This document shows positions 10,780 to 23,750 of a DNA stretch of 64,000 bases, in pieces; position 1 is the stretch's first letter, and each line of letters begins with the position of its first letter. Position numbers and translations under genes: made by a program. The stretch covers positions 372,001 to 436,000 of the forward strand of contig WAID01000004.1 in NCBI GenBank assembly GCA_016584495.1. The letters run 5' to 3'. The notes beneath the pieces were generated by a model. It was not told the origin of the DNA and did not search any database. It saw nothing but the letters and a program-made list of their open reading frames with translations. The stretch comes from Celoporthe dispersa (Eukaryota; Ascomycota; Sordariomycetes; Diaporthales; Cryphonectriaceae).

Positions 10780-13400
10780 AGGATTCAGCTTTATCTCTAA
10801 AGCATTCTATTAGGCTTATCTTTTTATCGAATTCCTAGATCAGTCTATTAGCTAATAAGGCATTTTTTGGCATCTATATATTAAATTAGTTTGGATATCT
10901 TATTTATTTTACTAGATATTCGGTTTTTATAAATCTATATCCATATCTCTATTTATAGCAGCTAATAATCCTTTCCAATTTATAATAATAGTAATTCTTT
11001 CAGTATTTGTCTATATTTGGATCCTTATCTATTTTCTTTAGATTTTAGTATATTAGGTCTTATTTATAGGGATTGCTTTACAGCAGGCTTATAGTTAATA
11101 ATTGAGTGATAGAAATTACTAGATATATATTTATATATAGGAGTAATTTGAGTTTATATACTAGATTCCCAATCTTCTTTATTATTTGAAAAGATTCTAT
11201 TTGTTATTAGGAGTATTTTCATAGTAGATTATTTGGAAGAAAATAATTATTTCCGATCTAGATATATATCTAGTTTTGAGGCTAGAAAGAGATTTATTTA
11301 TATTGTTTATTATACTGCTGTTTTGCAGCTATCTGTATCTTAGCAATTACGAATTATACTTTCTCTTAAAAGATATCTCTAGCTAGCTTTAGTATATTAT
11401 TTGCTATTTATATACTTGCTATTGGGTTGAATCCATATAGAATTTAGTTAGCTAAATATTTGATAATTCGATAATATGCATTATTTAAATTGAATTATAA
11501 TACTAGTATAGCTTTAGTTTATTCAATATCTAAGTTTGCTGCAAGAAAGTATCTTATTGCTAATTCAATTATTCGATTTTTGATCTCAGATTGCTTATCA
11601 GTTTGAGAATACTAAGCAGTAGAGTAAGCCAGCTTAGTATTCATAGCTTTCTATAATGCTTTCCAGAATACTAATAAGAATTTAATATCTTTATTTGAGA
11701 TAATTTTCTATAGAATTCTCTAATTAGAGAGATATAGCAATTTGCATATAATTTTTGCCTAATCTTTTGCAGTATAGATTGCATTCTCTAGAATAATTAT
11801 AATAGCTTTGGAAAATTTATTAGTAATTGTAAAGAAAGTATCCAAAAAGAGTATCTTTGCATATACTTATATAATATTCGCAGCTAGTATTGCTAATATT
11901 TCGGTTATAAAATCTATAATAATTGTATAGAAAGGAATTAGGAGAATTAGAATTAATTGCATTTTATTAAGAAATAGCTAATTATTATTGCTATTTTCTT
12001 AATATATTTAGCAAATAGAAATATATTTATTGATTTTAGTATAGTAATATTTAATAATTAGATAATCAGTAAGATTATGCTAGACTCGATTTGCTCTAAA
12101 ATAATACTTATTATTATATGCATTTGCAATAAATACTATAGCTATAGTATTTAGAATATATAATTGCTATTTGCTATTAAGATTTTGGAAATATAATAGC
12201 TTATTAGTATCTTTTGTAAAGAGTAATTTGATTTTACTAGTCTATTTATCTAATTATTATAAGATTCTTATCTATTCTGGATAATTAGAATACTTTTCCT
12301 TAATCTGAGTTTTTATAAGTTCGCTTATATATAGTTCGGATATAATATAAATAAACTTATTCTTCTAGATTTTGTTTAGCATTTTTTTATTTTCTATAGA
12401 TTATTGGATAAAGAGTAATCTGGATATTATATCTGTTAAAATATTTGATTTGCTCAGAATATAATAAGCTTCTAAATCGAATTGACTCAAATATTCCAAA
12501 AGTAAGTATAAATTTGAGATTTGCTTTGGTTTTGTTTATAATATTTAAAAAAATAGAATGGATAATATCTATAATAGCTATATAGTTTGTTAAGATATGA
12601 ATTAGCTTGATCTAGTTTGATCTAATAATAATTTATAGTTTTCGGACTAGCTAGATTAAATAAGCTATTTCCAGTTTTATAAGCTAGTATTTTTGTTTTG
12701 CAATATTAATAATCTTGCTAAGATATAGTATAGATTGGATAGTAGTTTTTGATATTGGAGAAATATTATTCTATATATAATCAGATGCTAATTGAAAAGC
12801 AATTTCTGAAAATTCAGTTTCTTTAAAAGCGTCCAACTATATAAATAGTAATTTGTTTGGATTTTGGTGAAAGAGTGCGTTTTTGGCTCTCAAGGCAGTC
12901 TTGAGATTCTTAAAGCTAGCTTGCTCCTTAATAGTAAGTTCAAATATCGCTTTTGAAGTATATCTCTTTTGCTTTTGACTTTTAAATAGATAATTATTAT
13001 TATATATAGCATATAATATCTCCGTTTTTCTTTTTGCAATAAGTTTATCTATTAGCTGAATCTTGGAATTAAATAGCAAAGCTATTTGGTAAAGCTAATG
13101 AATTTCTCCAAATATTGCAAGGTTATTAGAAATTTGAGATCTTATATAGCTTGTAATTATTACTTTATATTGCAAATGCCTAAAATATCTATTTTGAAAT
13201 TTAAAAGATATATTGATAAGTATTTAATAAATGATTTGGGTTTAGATAAAGTAATGCATTTAGTAATAAATAGATTTAGAATAGATCTCAAATACTGGAG
13301 ATATTCCTTTGCAATGAATAAATAGATAATAATATTATTAATAAATGCAATATAAAAATATTTGTATAGCTGCAAAAATTGGTCTATGAATTGCTGAATA
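10780..13400 (-). pseudogene. Inner element pol remnant (RT, RNase H, integrase, chromodomain)
   Basis: Domains appear in the standard Ty3/gypsy order on the minus strand. The RT catalytic region is at 13160-13375 (DD changed to NN). The RT-RNase H connection is at 12837-13079 (FELTIKEQASFKNLK). The zinc-binding and core integrase is at about 12080-11440, with a KILFLDTFFTITNKFSK-type block and YSQTDKQSE. A chromodomain-like tail lies at about 11000-10780. Changes such as D-to-N fit G-to-A mutation of the coding strand. It is non-functional. Confidence 0.8.
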
Positions 13401-16400
13401 TATAATAGTGAATTCCGGAATCTTATAATTGCAATATTAAGTTTTTCCTGCTTTTAGTAATTGATGATTGTAAATCAGTTATAATAAGCAGGATATATTA
13501 GGAATTAGTAAAAGAATAATTATGTATCTATAATAGTAATAAATATTTTCCTGTGCAGCTATTTGATTACTTCTTATTGCAAAAGCAATGGATAAGCGTT
13601 TGGAATAGTGATTTGATTTAAAGCTTAGAGGTTTACGATTATTTATCTTTTCCTAATTAGACTAGATCTTTTCTAAACTACAAAAATAGATACTCCAAAT
13701 AGAGTAGCTTTATTTACCTATTCTGCTTATCTTTTAGTATAAAAACTATCTATGATTTCGTTAATAATCTTTTAATTCTCTTTGCTAGAGTAGTATAATT
13801 TTCTGCTAATCTTATAATTCTGCCAATTTTCTACTAAATCAATACATAATTGCTGATCAATAGGAATGTTTACAAAGGCTATATTCTCGAATATATATGA
13901 ATATTGTTATATTAATTGAGTTACTTATTATATAAATTCAGACAATTAGTTATATATATGTATATTAAAGTCGATCTTTATCTTATTAATTATATTATTG
14001 CATTGAATATCTAATCTATTTGGTTTTTTGAACTCTTTGCTATCCAATAAGTAGTCGGATTGCTCAATATTATATATAAACTTTTAGTCTATAGCATAAA
14101 TAGAATATAAAGCATTGATTTAAGTATTATTTAATTCTTATACTAATAATATAATGCTATTCTGCTAGGGAAATATATTTATATTTTGCAAATGAAAATA
14201 GTTGAAAGGGTTTTTTAGTCTTGCTATATAATTTGCTATAAAAAGCTGAATAGTTTCTACAAATTGTCTTTTCTTTAAAATAATAAGAATATTGGATTGA
14301 TTTGTAGCTAGAATTATCGAAATCTTCTGAAAAGTTTGGCTTATAAGGCAATTTATCTAATTTTTCTAATAAAGCTAGAATAGAAAAGTTATGTTTTTAG
14401 TAATTCTTTTACTGCTATAAGAATCAAAGTATGCATATTAAATAATAGAATAATTCTTCAAATAATCTTTGCTAGAAAATGGGTAAATCCTATTCTAGCG
14501 AAAATATTTATAGATATAATTGCTTTTTGATAATACTCAAAGCAAATAAAGCTTTCGAAATTCAGTATATCCATTTGATATAAAATATTGAACTCTTATC
14601 TTAGGAGAATACTAGTATTAAGCTAATCTAATATTTATATACTAATTCTAGTTTTAAAGATTATTAGTTTCTCCTATTTCTATTTATAGAAATATAAGTC
14701 GAATTTAGCTTAAGTTTGAGCAATTGATAAGCTAACTCTATATAATTTCGCTTTAGTATTTTAATTTACTATTATATTAGGGAAACTTTTTATTAATTCT
14801 GCTAAGATTGCATATTGATTAGCTTCTATATTAATATATATATTAATATTTGATTCTGATATCTTTGCTTATACTATTGCGCAGGCATAGGTATAGGAAT
14901 TCCCTCAATATAGAATAATATTAGGCAATAAGCTTGGATATTCTAATTTACTATTATTTTAGAGAGATATTAAAGTAAATAGAGCATTTAGGCAGTTTTG
15001 CTATAGATTGGCTTATTAATAATATTTAGCATAATGCGAATAGCGGAAGGATATATTATAGATTGGATAAATAGTTTCAAATATATTTGTATTCAAATCT
15101 GTAATAATCGATTCTTTCTGATTAGCGATTTATATATTTTTTTCGAATATAAGATTATTCTTTTTTTCTATAAGATTATTTATATAGGAATTTACTTTCT
15201 TTTTGTAACTTTCCTCTTAATTATTCTTATTTTCTAAATATTCTGGATTAATCTTGTTATCTATTAAATAATATCTTTATTGCAAGATTTATTCTTCCTT
15301 TTCTATATTATAAGCAAATTCTCTATTATCGATATTGAAGTTGATCTATATAGATAATAAGAATCTTTTATATAAATCTTTCCTAGCAAATTGATAAAAG
15401 AGCTGAGGTTTCTTAAGATTAGATCTATTATTTTTAATAGACTTTTTTCTTATATTATTAGTGATTATTTTTCGTAGATCAGATATTGGCAAATGATTTT
15501 GGTCAGATTGTTTTCTTTGCTATTGTTTAGCTTTAATAATTAATTTTTGTTGCTCTGGAATTATTTTATAAAAATCTTATTCTGGGATATAATATAGGTT
15601 TTTGGGTTATTATGAAAGGGTTTGAGAATAGGATAATATTCTATAGCAAGATAGATTTGATTAGTCTCTTAGCTACTGGAATATTATTGATAGCAAATGA
15701 ATATTGATATTTAGAGTTTTGGAAAGCATTACTTCTAATCGCTTTATTATTATTATTATCTCTTATTGAAGCTTAATTATCTTTGCAGTCTTTAGTAGAT
15801 GCTAGATTTCTTGCTTGCTTTTAAGCTTTTTCTTAAAGCTTTTAGTATTAGTTTTATAGCTAGATCGATTAAAAGATTGAGCTATTAGTTTTTTATCGAT
15901 CTAATCTTATATATTATAAGCTAAATAGGATTTGGGGTATTCGGCTAATTTGCTAAATTTGCATATCTAATAAGTAAATTCAAGGATATTTTGATTAATT
16001 TGAGCATTTTTTCTTGAATATTATTGATTATCTAATAATTTCTTTATTGTTTTGCAAAATATAGAAAAATTTCGGACTAATCAATATTTCCAATATTTCC
16101 AATTATTCTATTTTGCAATAAATTCTATCTATTTATTATAGGATAGGATAGAGTAGAATTATATATAAGCTATGCTTGCCAAATATATTAGCAGATTATA
16201 ATTTAGGTATTATGCTCGAATTCGGCTTTTGCTAATGTAAATTTTATATCAATTAATAAATACTTATAGATCTTTCCAGATTATTATTTTGCTATCTATT
16301 GAAAAAATAATTAGAAGATTATTATAATTATTCTAGTCTTTATATAGCTAGAAATAATTAATTATATTCTCTTTGAATTCTTTATCTATAAAGAATAATA

Positions 16401-17947
16401 GAGTTTATTAAGATTAGAGAAAATATTATAGAGAATTTGTTCGCTTATAGCTATATAGGGAATCTCTTCTATTACTTCTATCTAAATCATTAGATTCTAA
16501 TAAATCTAGTAATAAACTTTTATTTATAACTAAATTATTCTATAAATCTTTAATTTTTAATAGAAAATGATTTATATTTATTAGAGATTTATTAGCAATT
16601 TCTTAATTATTTATAGCTTCTATTATATAAAAATAGATATAGAATTTTGCTATCCTTTTTTTGCAAAAGTATATAATATAGATGCCTAATTGCAGTTCTC
16701 AAGCTTTTGGAGAGTTTGAGTTTCCTTAATATATATTAGGGACTAAATTTAATCTATAAGCTTGTTAGAGCTGAAGTAATTGCATAAATCTAGCTTATAC
16801 TGCTTTCTTATTTGAAAATCTATCTTAGTAAATTTTTCGGATTTTAGGAAAAAGCAGCTATTCTTCGAGAAATCTATATCTAATTAAAGACTCCTCAGAT
16901 TGGATTATTGATGATTTGAGGATAGTAATTGAATAATTTTCTGAATTTCTTTCTGCTGAGGGAAATGCAGAAGTATTAGATAGATTTGCACTTTCTAAGC
17001 TATATATATTAAGATAGCTATCTCTGAAATTATAATCTAAACTTTGTTTATTAGCAAAATAGCTTGCGAGAATTATAATATCCGAAGCTATAGTATTTTT
17101 ATAGAACGAGATTTCTTATTTGATTCCCAAATTGCTGGCAAATTATTTGCCTTTGGCTTTAGCTAAGAGATAGAAAATAGGAGAGTTTTCGCTAGTATTT
17201 TCGCAAATAATTGATTCCAGTTCCTCGATTATATACTGCAGCAGCAATTAGAATTATAGTTTTCTTTCTATATTGAAGAAGTTTATTATATATTGACAGT
17301 ATTTATCTTTTATCTCCTATATTTCCAAAGTCTGCAAAGGATTATAATCTGGATTCTCAGAATAGATATTCATAAGAGTATTAAAGCTTCTCAAAGCCAA
17401 TTATTGCTTCTTGAAAATATTTGCTTTGGCTAGTCAATCAATTTTGAATTATATCCGAAAATTATAGATAAAGTCCTGATTGCTTTAAGTCTATAGATAG
17501 AATTTTTTAAGGAATATCTTTCGCTTTTTTAGGCTCCAATTCCTTAGACTCAGTATCTTAGATATCTTCTTTGCTTAATCTATTGCTTTATTTAAGCAAT
17601 TAATCTGATTAGTTGATTATTTGCGAAAAGAATTGTACTATTTAGCTAGGATTTGCTAATTTACAAAAACGCAAGCTATATTAATTATAGCTTAGTTTTT
17701 ATCAATCGCCTATTCGATAATATAAGGTTTATAGAAAATAGTTTTGAACTTATAAGCTTATTAAAGTTTATCAAATTCAATTTAATTATCCGATAATAAA
17801 GAGAGAATCTTATTCCGATTTATAGTAATTATTGCTTTAGATGATAATATAATCTTTATTTATATTGATTTTAATATAAATTAAAACAAAATAAGTAATA
17901 GTAAAGTATCTTTTATATTGCAAGATATATATATTGTAGTTACTATT

Positions 17948-18305
17948 TATTGAGCGGCTGAAATATGCGATATATTGCAGATATATTACGAGGGATGCTC
18001 TCTTTTCGAAGAAGAAAGAGAAATGATATCTATTCTAGATATATATATAATTGTCAGAAGCTGTGGGAGAATACAAAGTGAATTCACTATGATTATACTT
18101 GGTGAATTCACCCGGCATTTGCTAGTGAATTCACTATGCATTCTATAGTGAATGCACTATGCATTCTCTGGTGAATTTACTATATATTCTATAATGAATT
18201 CACTATATATTCACTGGTGAATTTACTATGCATTCAGTAGTGCATTCACCATACATCCTATGATGAATGCACTACCAAGTGATGGTGAATGATGCGAGTG
18301 CATCA
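17948..18305 (-). repeat. Inner element 5' LTR (right copy)
   Basis: This 358-bp copy is less AT-shifted than the left copy, for example keeping several G or C residues in the tandem array (18075-18305). It is followed directly by TTAAG, the second target-site copy. Confidence 0.9.
18075..18305. repeat. 23-bp tandem repeats with palindromic core, right inner LTR
   Basis: This is the same array as at 7296-7526, offset by exactly 10,779 bp. Units read TAGTGAATTCACTATGCATTC with variants. It is better preserved than the left copy and gives the clearer consensus. Confidence 0.9.
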
Positions 18306-18310
18306 TTAAG
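18306..18310. repeat. Target-site duplication (right copy), TTAAG
   Basis: It matches 7164-7168 exactly and marks the insertion point of the inner element within the outer integrase frame. Confidence 0.85.
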
Positions 18311-21300
18311 ATATTATTTTATAATTTGATTAGTTTATTCTATTTATTTATCTATCTATAGATAGAATATAGTTGATATTTTGTATATAGCTTTGAGCTA
18401 TTTTATAAGCAATATTCAGAAATTTGATGCAAATTTCTTATTTTTATCTAAGATAAGTTTCTATAGCATTTTATAATTGGCTATTATAATTCTAAAGAAT
18501 ATATATATAAGTTTTTCTGCTATATTGCTTTCCTTATAGAATAGGAAGTAAGCATATTTGCTTAGTCTGCAAACTATTATTAAAATGCTATTGAATTGCA
18601 TTTTAGTTAAAGATTCTTATAAGAGAGATAGCTTGATAATAAAATCTAGGCTAATTGATTGCCAAATAGCTATAAATATCAGTAAAAGTTATAGTAATTT
18701 GTAAAGCTTATATTATTTTGCTTTATTTTTCTTGCAGCTATTATATATTCTAAGAATATTCTCTATTCTTTTCCTGAATTCTGGAGAGTTTCAATATCTT
18801 CAAATTCTCTTATAGATTGCCTTAACTTTCTGGTATCCATATACAAGTGCGCTATATATATCCTTAATATATTCGTCTTATTCTGCTAGAATTATATTTT
18901 CTAAATTTCTTTCTTAATATGCGATTTTAAATATTATATTAATTTCTTATATTTATATAAAATTGCTATTTTTATCATTATTGAAAAGCATTTATTTTTC
19001 GATATCTATATTTGATCGAAGATCTGATTATCTATTAAGAGCATTTGCTCTAGTATTTTCTTTTCCTAGAATATAAATTATTTTGATATCGAATTAAGAA
19101 AGGAATTCTGCTTATCGAACTTATTGCTTATTTAAGATTTTGATTATTATGAATATTGTAAGATTTTTATAATTTATAAATACTTTGATTAGCAATTTTG
19201 CTCTAATTAGATAATATTGCTATTTCTGGAATATATATACTATTGCTATAAATTCTTTGTCTGGAATCTTATATCATAATTCTAATTTGCTGAATTTCTT
19301 TAAAAAGTTTGCTATAAGTCTTAATTATCTTCAATTATCTTTCTAGATTAATTCTGCGCTATATCTATATTTCAATGCATCTAATGCAATTTCGAATTCT
19401 TATATTAGATTAGCTTTTTTAAGGATTAAATCTTTTGCAATTTTAGCTTTAATAGTTTCAAAAGCTTTTTATTCTTTCTTATTCTATTGAAATGCTTTGC
19501 TTTTCTTTATCAGATTTATTAATAGTTTAGTAATTACTAAATAATTGCCAATAAATTATCGATAGAAGTTTGCGTATTTGAGGAATATTCTAATATCTTT
19601 TACTATCTTAAGAGTTAGCTAATTATGCAAAGCTTTAATCTTGTTTTTTTGTATTTATATATAGCCTAGCTTAATAATATATCCAAGATAATTAACTTTT
19701 TAAATATAAAAATAACTCTTAATTAGTTCTATAAGAAATCTATTATTCTAAAGCATTTATAGAATCGTTTGTATATACTTTCTATATTCCTTATAATCTT
19801 TAGAATAAATAAGAATATTATTAAAGTAAGCAATAATGAAAATATTAAAATACTTATATAGAATATAATTAATTATTTCTTGAAAAGATATTAATATATT
19901 AATTAATCTAAAAGGCATAATCTAATATTTGAAATATTTATAATAAGTCCTGAAAGCTATCTTTTATTCTTCTTCTTTCTTAATATATATATAATAGTAA
20001 TCTTCTTTAAGATCGAATATTATAAATTATTATGTATTGCATAATTGATTCTTAAGCTCTTTGATAAATAGTAAAAGATATCGATTTTTGATAATAATAT
20101 TATTAAGCTATTTATAATCTATGCAAAGTCTAAATTTGTTATTCTTTTTAAATATAAATATTATAGAATATTTTGCTAGAGATTATAAGAATCTGATATA
20201 TTCTTATTTAAAATTCTTATTCAAGTATTTCCTAAATATTTCGAGTTCTGCTTCATTCAGATTATAGATTGGCTTAAATTCTAATTTAATCTCTTTTTTC
20301 AGAAAGATTTTATAGTCGAATAATCTATATTCTGGAAATCTGTTTTTGAACTTTCCTGAGAACAGTTCTGTAAATTCTTAATATTTTTTTAGAATTTCTT
20401 TAAATATTAGTATAAATCCTTTCTTATTTTCTGCTATTTGGAGAAATAGAAGATACTATTGAATATTCTTCTTCTTATTTTGGAATATTTCTAGGCAGCT
20501 TCCCTATAAACTATTAGTTATATCGGATCTTGATCATTCCTTTTCTCTTATTAAGCAATCCAAATTAATATTTATAATCTATTATAGCTTATTAATTCCT
20601 TTTCTTAAAGAACTAATCTTTTTATAATTTCAAAGTCTATATTTATTGCTTTATAATATGCCTTTTCTTCGCATTTAGCTATTATCTATTATTATATATA
20701 ATTTATCTTTAATCTTTTTTTATAGATCTAAAGATTCTGCAATCCTTCTCTATAAACTATCAATCTTTGCTAATTTAGAGATATATATAAGTCTATTTGA
20801 ATGCTTTTTCCTTGAATTATATTTAATAACTAAATCTTGCTTTTTGCCTTTGATTGCGATTATCTTTTTGAGTATAGCTTATTTTTAAAAGATTTAGCTA
20901 ATAATCTAATCGATTCGAAAATTATGCTTCTTAAGCTAAGAAAGTTCTAAAATTAGTATATACTATACTATATTTATAATATCAAAAATAATATATATTA
21001 TAAAGCTTTAGATAAATACTAATAGATAATCAATCTTTATATTTATAATATTTTAATTATATAAAATAAGCTTTTCTTTTATAATACTGAAAGTATAGAA
21101 TTCTTTCTTATATTGCTATAATATCTATATTATATTGACTATTTATAGTAAAATATAATTTCTTTAAGCACTATTATCTAATAATGCGCAATATTTTTGC
21201 TTATTAATAATTATATTAAATATAATATATATATAATCTTTTTGATTATTATATATAGAAATTTTTCTAATTTAGATTATTTATTATTTCTTATAAGCAA

Positions 21301-22420
21301 TCTTCTTTTTTTGAGAATTAAATTGCTTATTTTGCAAATCTTTTTGCTTATTGATAGCTATACTAATGCCTTCTCTTCTAATCTTAATTATTATACTATG
21401 CATTTGCTTTCTTTTATTTATAAATCTCGCATACTTTAGTAATATACTGCTATTATTTGATATACTTATTAATATATACTTTTAGAAAATTATTCGAATA
21501 TCCGATTTGTATATATTTCTGAATATAATCGAGTTTCTTTATAAATTGGATATTTAATTCTTTAATAATATAAATAATCTTATTCTATTTCCTAATTAGG
21601 AAGCATTTATTTCCTACTTTTTCTATAAAATATATTCTGCAGCTATAATATATATAGAAGATTTATATAATCTTATAATACTTTCTATAATAATAGGCAA
21701 TCCTAAGATCTTTATATTTAAAAGCTTTTGCTTTTTGAAAAAGTATATAGATAAAAATCTCTTTGAATTATTATACTTGGATAATATATTTAATCTATTC
21801 CTATCTCAGATTTTATGCTAATATCTTTTTATATACTATTTATTCTTAGCTAATATTATTGCTCTTTGATTTAGGAATCTTTAATTATAATAGCTTGCTT
21901 AGCTGCTTATTCTATAAATCTTCTGATTTAAAGATTTCAATTATTGCTTTCTCTAATTTTTTATCAAGGAATTATATTTAGTATTTTAGAGAGAATCTCC
22001 TCTTATTATCTTTTAATTGACTATTTTCTGATTAATTATTTATTAGATTAGATAAATAATCTGAATCGCTATTTCTTAAAATCTTATTATAATATAAGCT
22101 ATATTATTCTATAGCTAATTGTTTTTTTTTTAAGCTTCTTAAGAAACTATTCTAAGCTTTTTTTTTCTGCAAAATATAATAAATATTTATTATTATAACA
22201 GAATATCCAATTAAGATATTTATAAGCAATAGAGTTTGCTGCTTACTTAAATAGATAATTATTGCTTAGCTGATTAGATTTCTATTATTCTGCAATATTT
22301 GCTTATTATTCTTCCTAAACAGATTGCTATCTAAGTTTCTTAAGCTGCTTATACTTGCATGCAAAATATCCTAATTTTTTATAATTAAAGTATTCTTTAT
22401 TGCTTCTGCGAATATTGTAA
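18311..22420 (-). pseudogene. Outer element gag-pol remnant up to integrase core
   Basis: Read on the minus strand from right to left, a gag zinc knuckle lies near 22343-22405 (CFNYKK, normally a CCHC box). The RT with FNNILIYSKDYKEY lies near 19750-19840. The integrase core lies at about 18660-18311, with a SILIIVCRLSKYAYF block followed by the Lxx-DK-KFAS region. The frame is cut at 18311 by the inner element and resumes at 7168. It cannot be expressed as a functional polyprotein. Confidence 0.8.
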
Positions 22421-23318
22421 TTAGTAGTATTAAGTTTTATAGATCTAATATAAATACTATTGCTTTAGGAAATATTATATAGCTTTTTTTAATATTAGAA
22501 TTTCTTGCTCGAATTGGCTAAGATTCTCCAAATTTAGCTTTCTCTTTTTTTAGATTTCTCTATTTATTATTTATATAAGCGATTATCAATGCAGATTGCC
22601 TAATTTGAGAATATTACAAAATCTTTTAGCTAATCTTATTTGGAAATTTCATTCTTAACTTTATTTTTAAATTCTTTATAATAATATTTTATAAGATTCT
22701 TATCTTTCTATAAAAGCTATGCTAAGAGCTATTTGAATCTAACTATATAAGCTAAAGCTGATTTAGTCTGCTTTAAATCTATAAATTATTAAGCTGTGAT
22801 ATATTCTTTATTTGGATTATCGAAAATTTCTTTAAAAACTTTCTCGAAATCTGCAAAAAGTTGAATATATCTTTAATATCTTAATTATATATATTAAGAT
22901 CGTTCTAATACTTTAGATAATTATGCAGAAAAAGTTCATACTAAATAAGAGTATTCTTTTCAAAGCGAGTTTCGATAAAAATAACTTTTTTATATTCAGA
23001 AATAAATTAAGCAATATAGTATAGAAAATATACTTTGCAATAGATAAGGAATTTATAAAGTATTTTCTATACTCTATTGTATATAATTAGCTTATTTATC
23101 TTATATGCTTTATTTGCTATAATAAGAATTAAATTATTATTCTATTGCTATAGAATGCGAACTTATTCCTGAAGATTAGCAATAATATTGATTATTTATT
23201 TATATATAGGCTTATAAATAGATAAAATAGGCATCTGAGAAGCTATTATATTCTATATTGCTTAAAAGAGTAATATTGAACTTTTCTTGAATAAAAATTA
23301 TTAAAATATAATAAATAT

Positions 23319-23750
23319 TGCAGTAATCCGAAGATTCTTAAATATCGATTAGATTTATACTAGTAAGAAAGATATCAAAAAGTATTAAATTTTTAAATAT
23401 AGAACTATACGAATCCTAATAAATAATGCAAATATTTATTGCTTTTAGAGCTATTTAATATGCAAGACTGAATATTTAGATTGATAATTGAAAAGCTATA
23501 TACTGAATCTATCTATTAGTAATAAGTATATTCTTATATATCTAGCTTTTTAATTTGATAGATATAATAAATATCTATCTTATCTATTACTAATAGATAT
23601 GATAAATGTCTATCTTATTTATCAGTAATCCTAATTCTGGGTTATATAATCCTTCTTCTCTGCTGCTTTTCTATCTGGATTCTGCCAGTTTTCCATGCCC
23701 TGCTGTTAGGCCATTTTATTCGTGACCTGCATGTTGGATGGGTCATAACA
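23319..23750 (-). repeat. Outer element 5' LTR (right copy)
   Basis: This 432-bp copy equals 5272-5703 in length. Its outer 150 bp (about 23600-23750) keeps near-normal GC content while the inner part is AT-rich, so mutation fades toward the unique flank. The plus-strand end GGTCATAACA is the intact TG...CA terminus. Confidence 0.9.

Larger units (their letters stand above)
7169..18305 (-). mobile_element. Inner Ty3/gypsy LTR retrotransposon (chromodomain type), RIP-decayed
   Basis: The element is 11.1 kb, flanked by 358-bp LTRs (7169-7526, 17948-18305) and by a 5-bp TTAAG duplication. Pol is on the minus strand. An RT segment (FINNIIIY, then YLQYLRSIL) lies at 13160-13375 and the RT/RNase H junction at 12837-13079. 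An integrase core lies at about 11440-12080 (IIDFITE, later YSQTDKQSE), and a chromodomain-like end at about 10780-11000 (TEYLVK). It is large for the family because about 3.1 kb of extra sequence lies between the chromodomain and the 3' LTR. All frames carry many stops. Confidence 0.9.
5272..23750 (-). mobile_element. Outer Ty3/gypsy LTR retrotransposon, RIP-decayed
   Basis: The block is bounded by two 432-bp direct repeats (5272-5703 and 23319-23750). On the minus strand these read TGTTATGACC...GGATTACYGCA, a TG...CA LTR. The pol reading direction is minus. A CCHC-like gag knuckle lies near 22343-22405 with two cysteines changed to tyrosine. An RT motif (NNILIYS, where DD is normal) lies near 19750-19840. 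An integrase core lies at 18311-18660 and its continuation at 6780-7168. With the inner element and one target copy removed the element is about 7.3 kb, usual for fungal gypsy elements. Stops are dense and there is heavy C-to-T/G-to-A change, so it cannot code. No target-site duplication is visible at its ends. Confidence 0.9.

Noticed and set aside
21197..21439. 80-codon Ile/Leu/Asn-rich open frame
   Set aside because: The composition is what AT-rich mutated DNA gives by chance, and it lies antisense to the outer gag-pol remnant.
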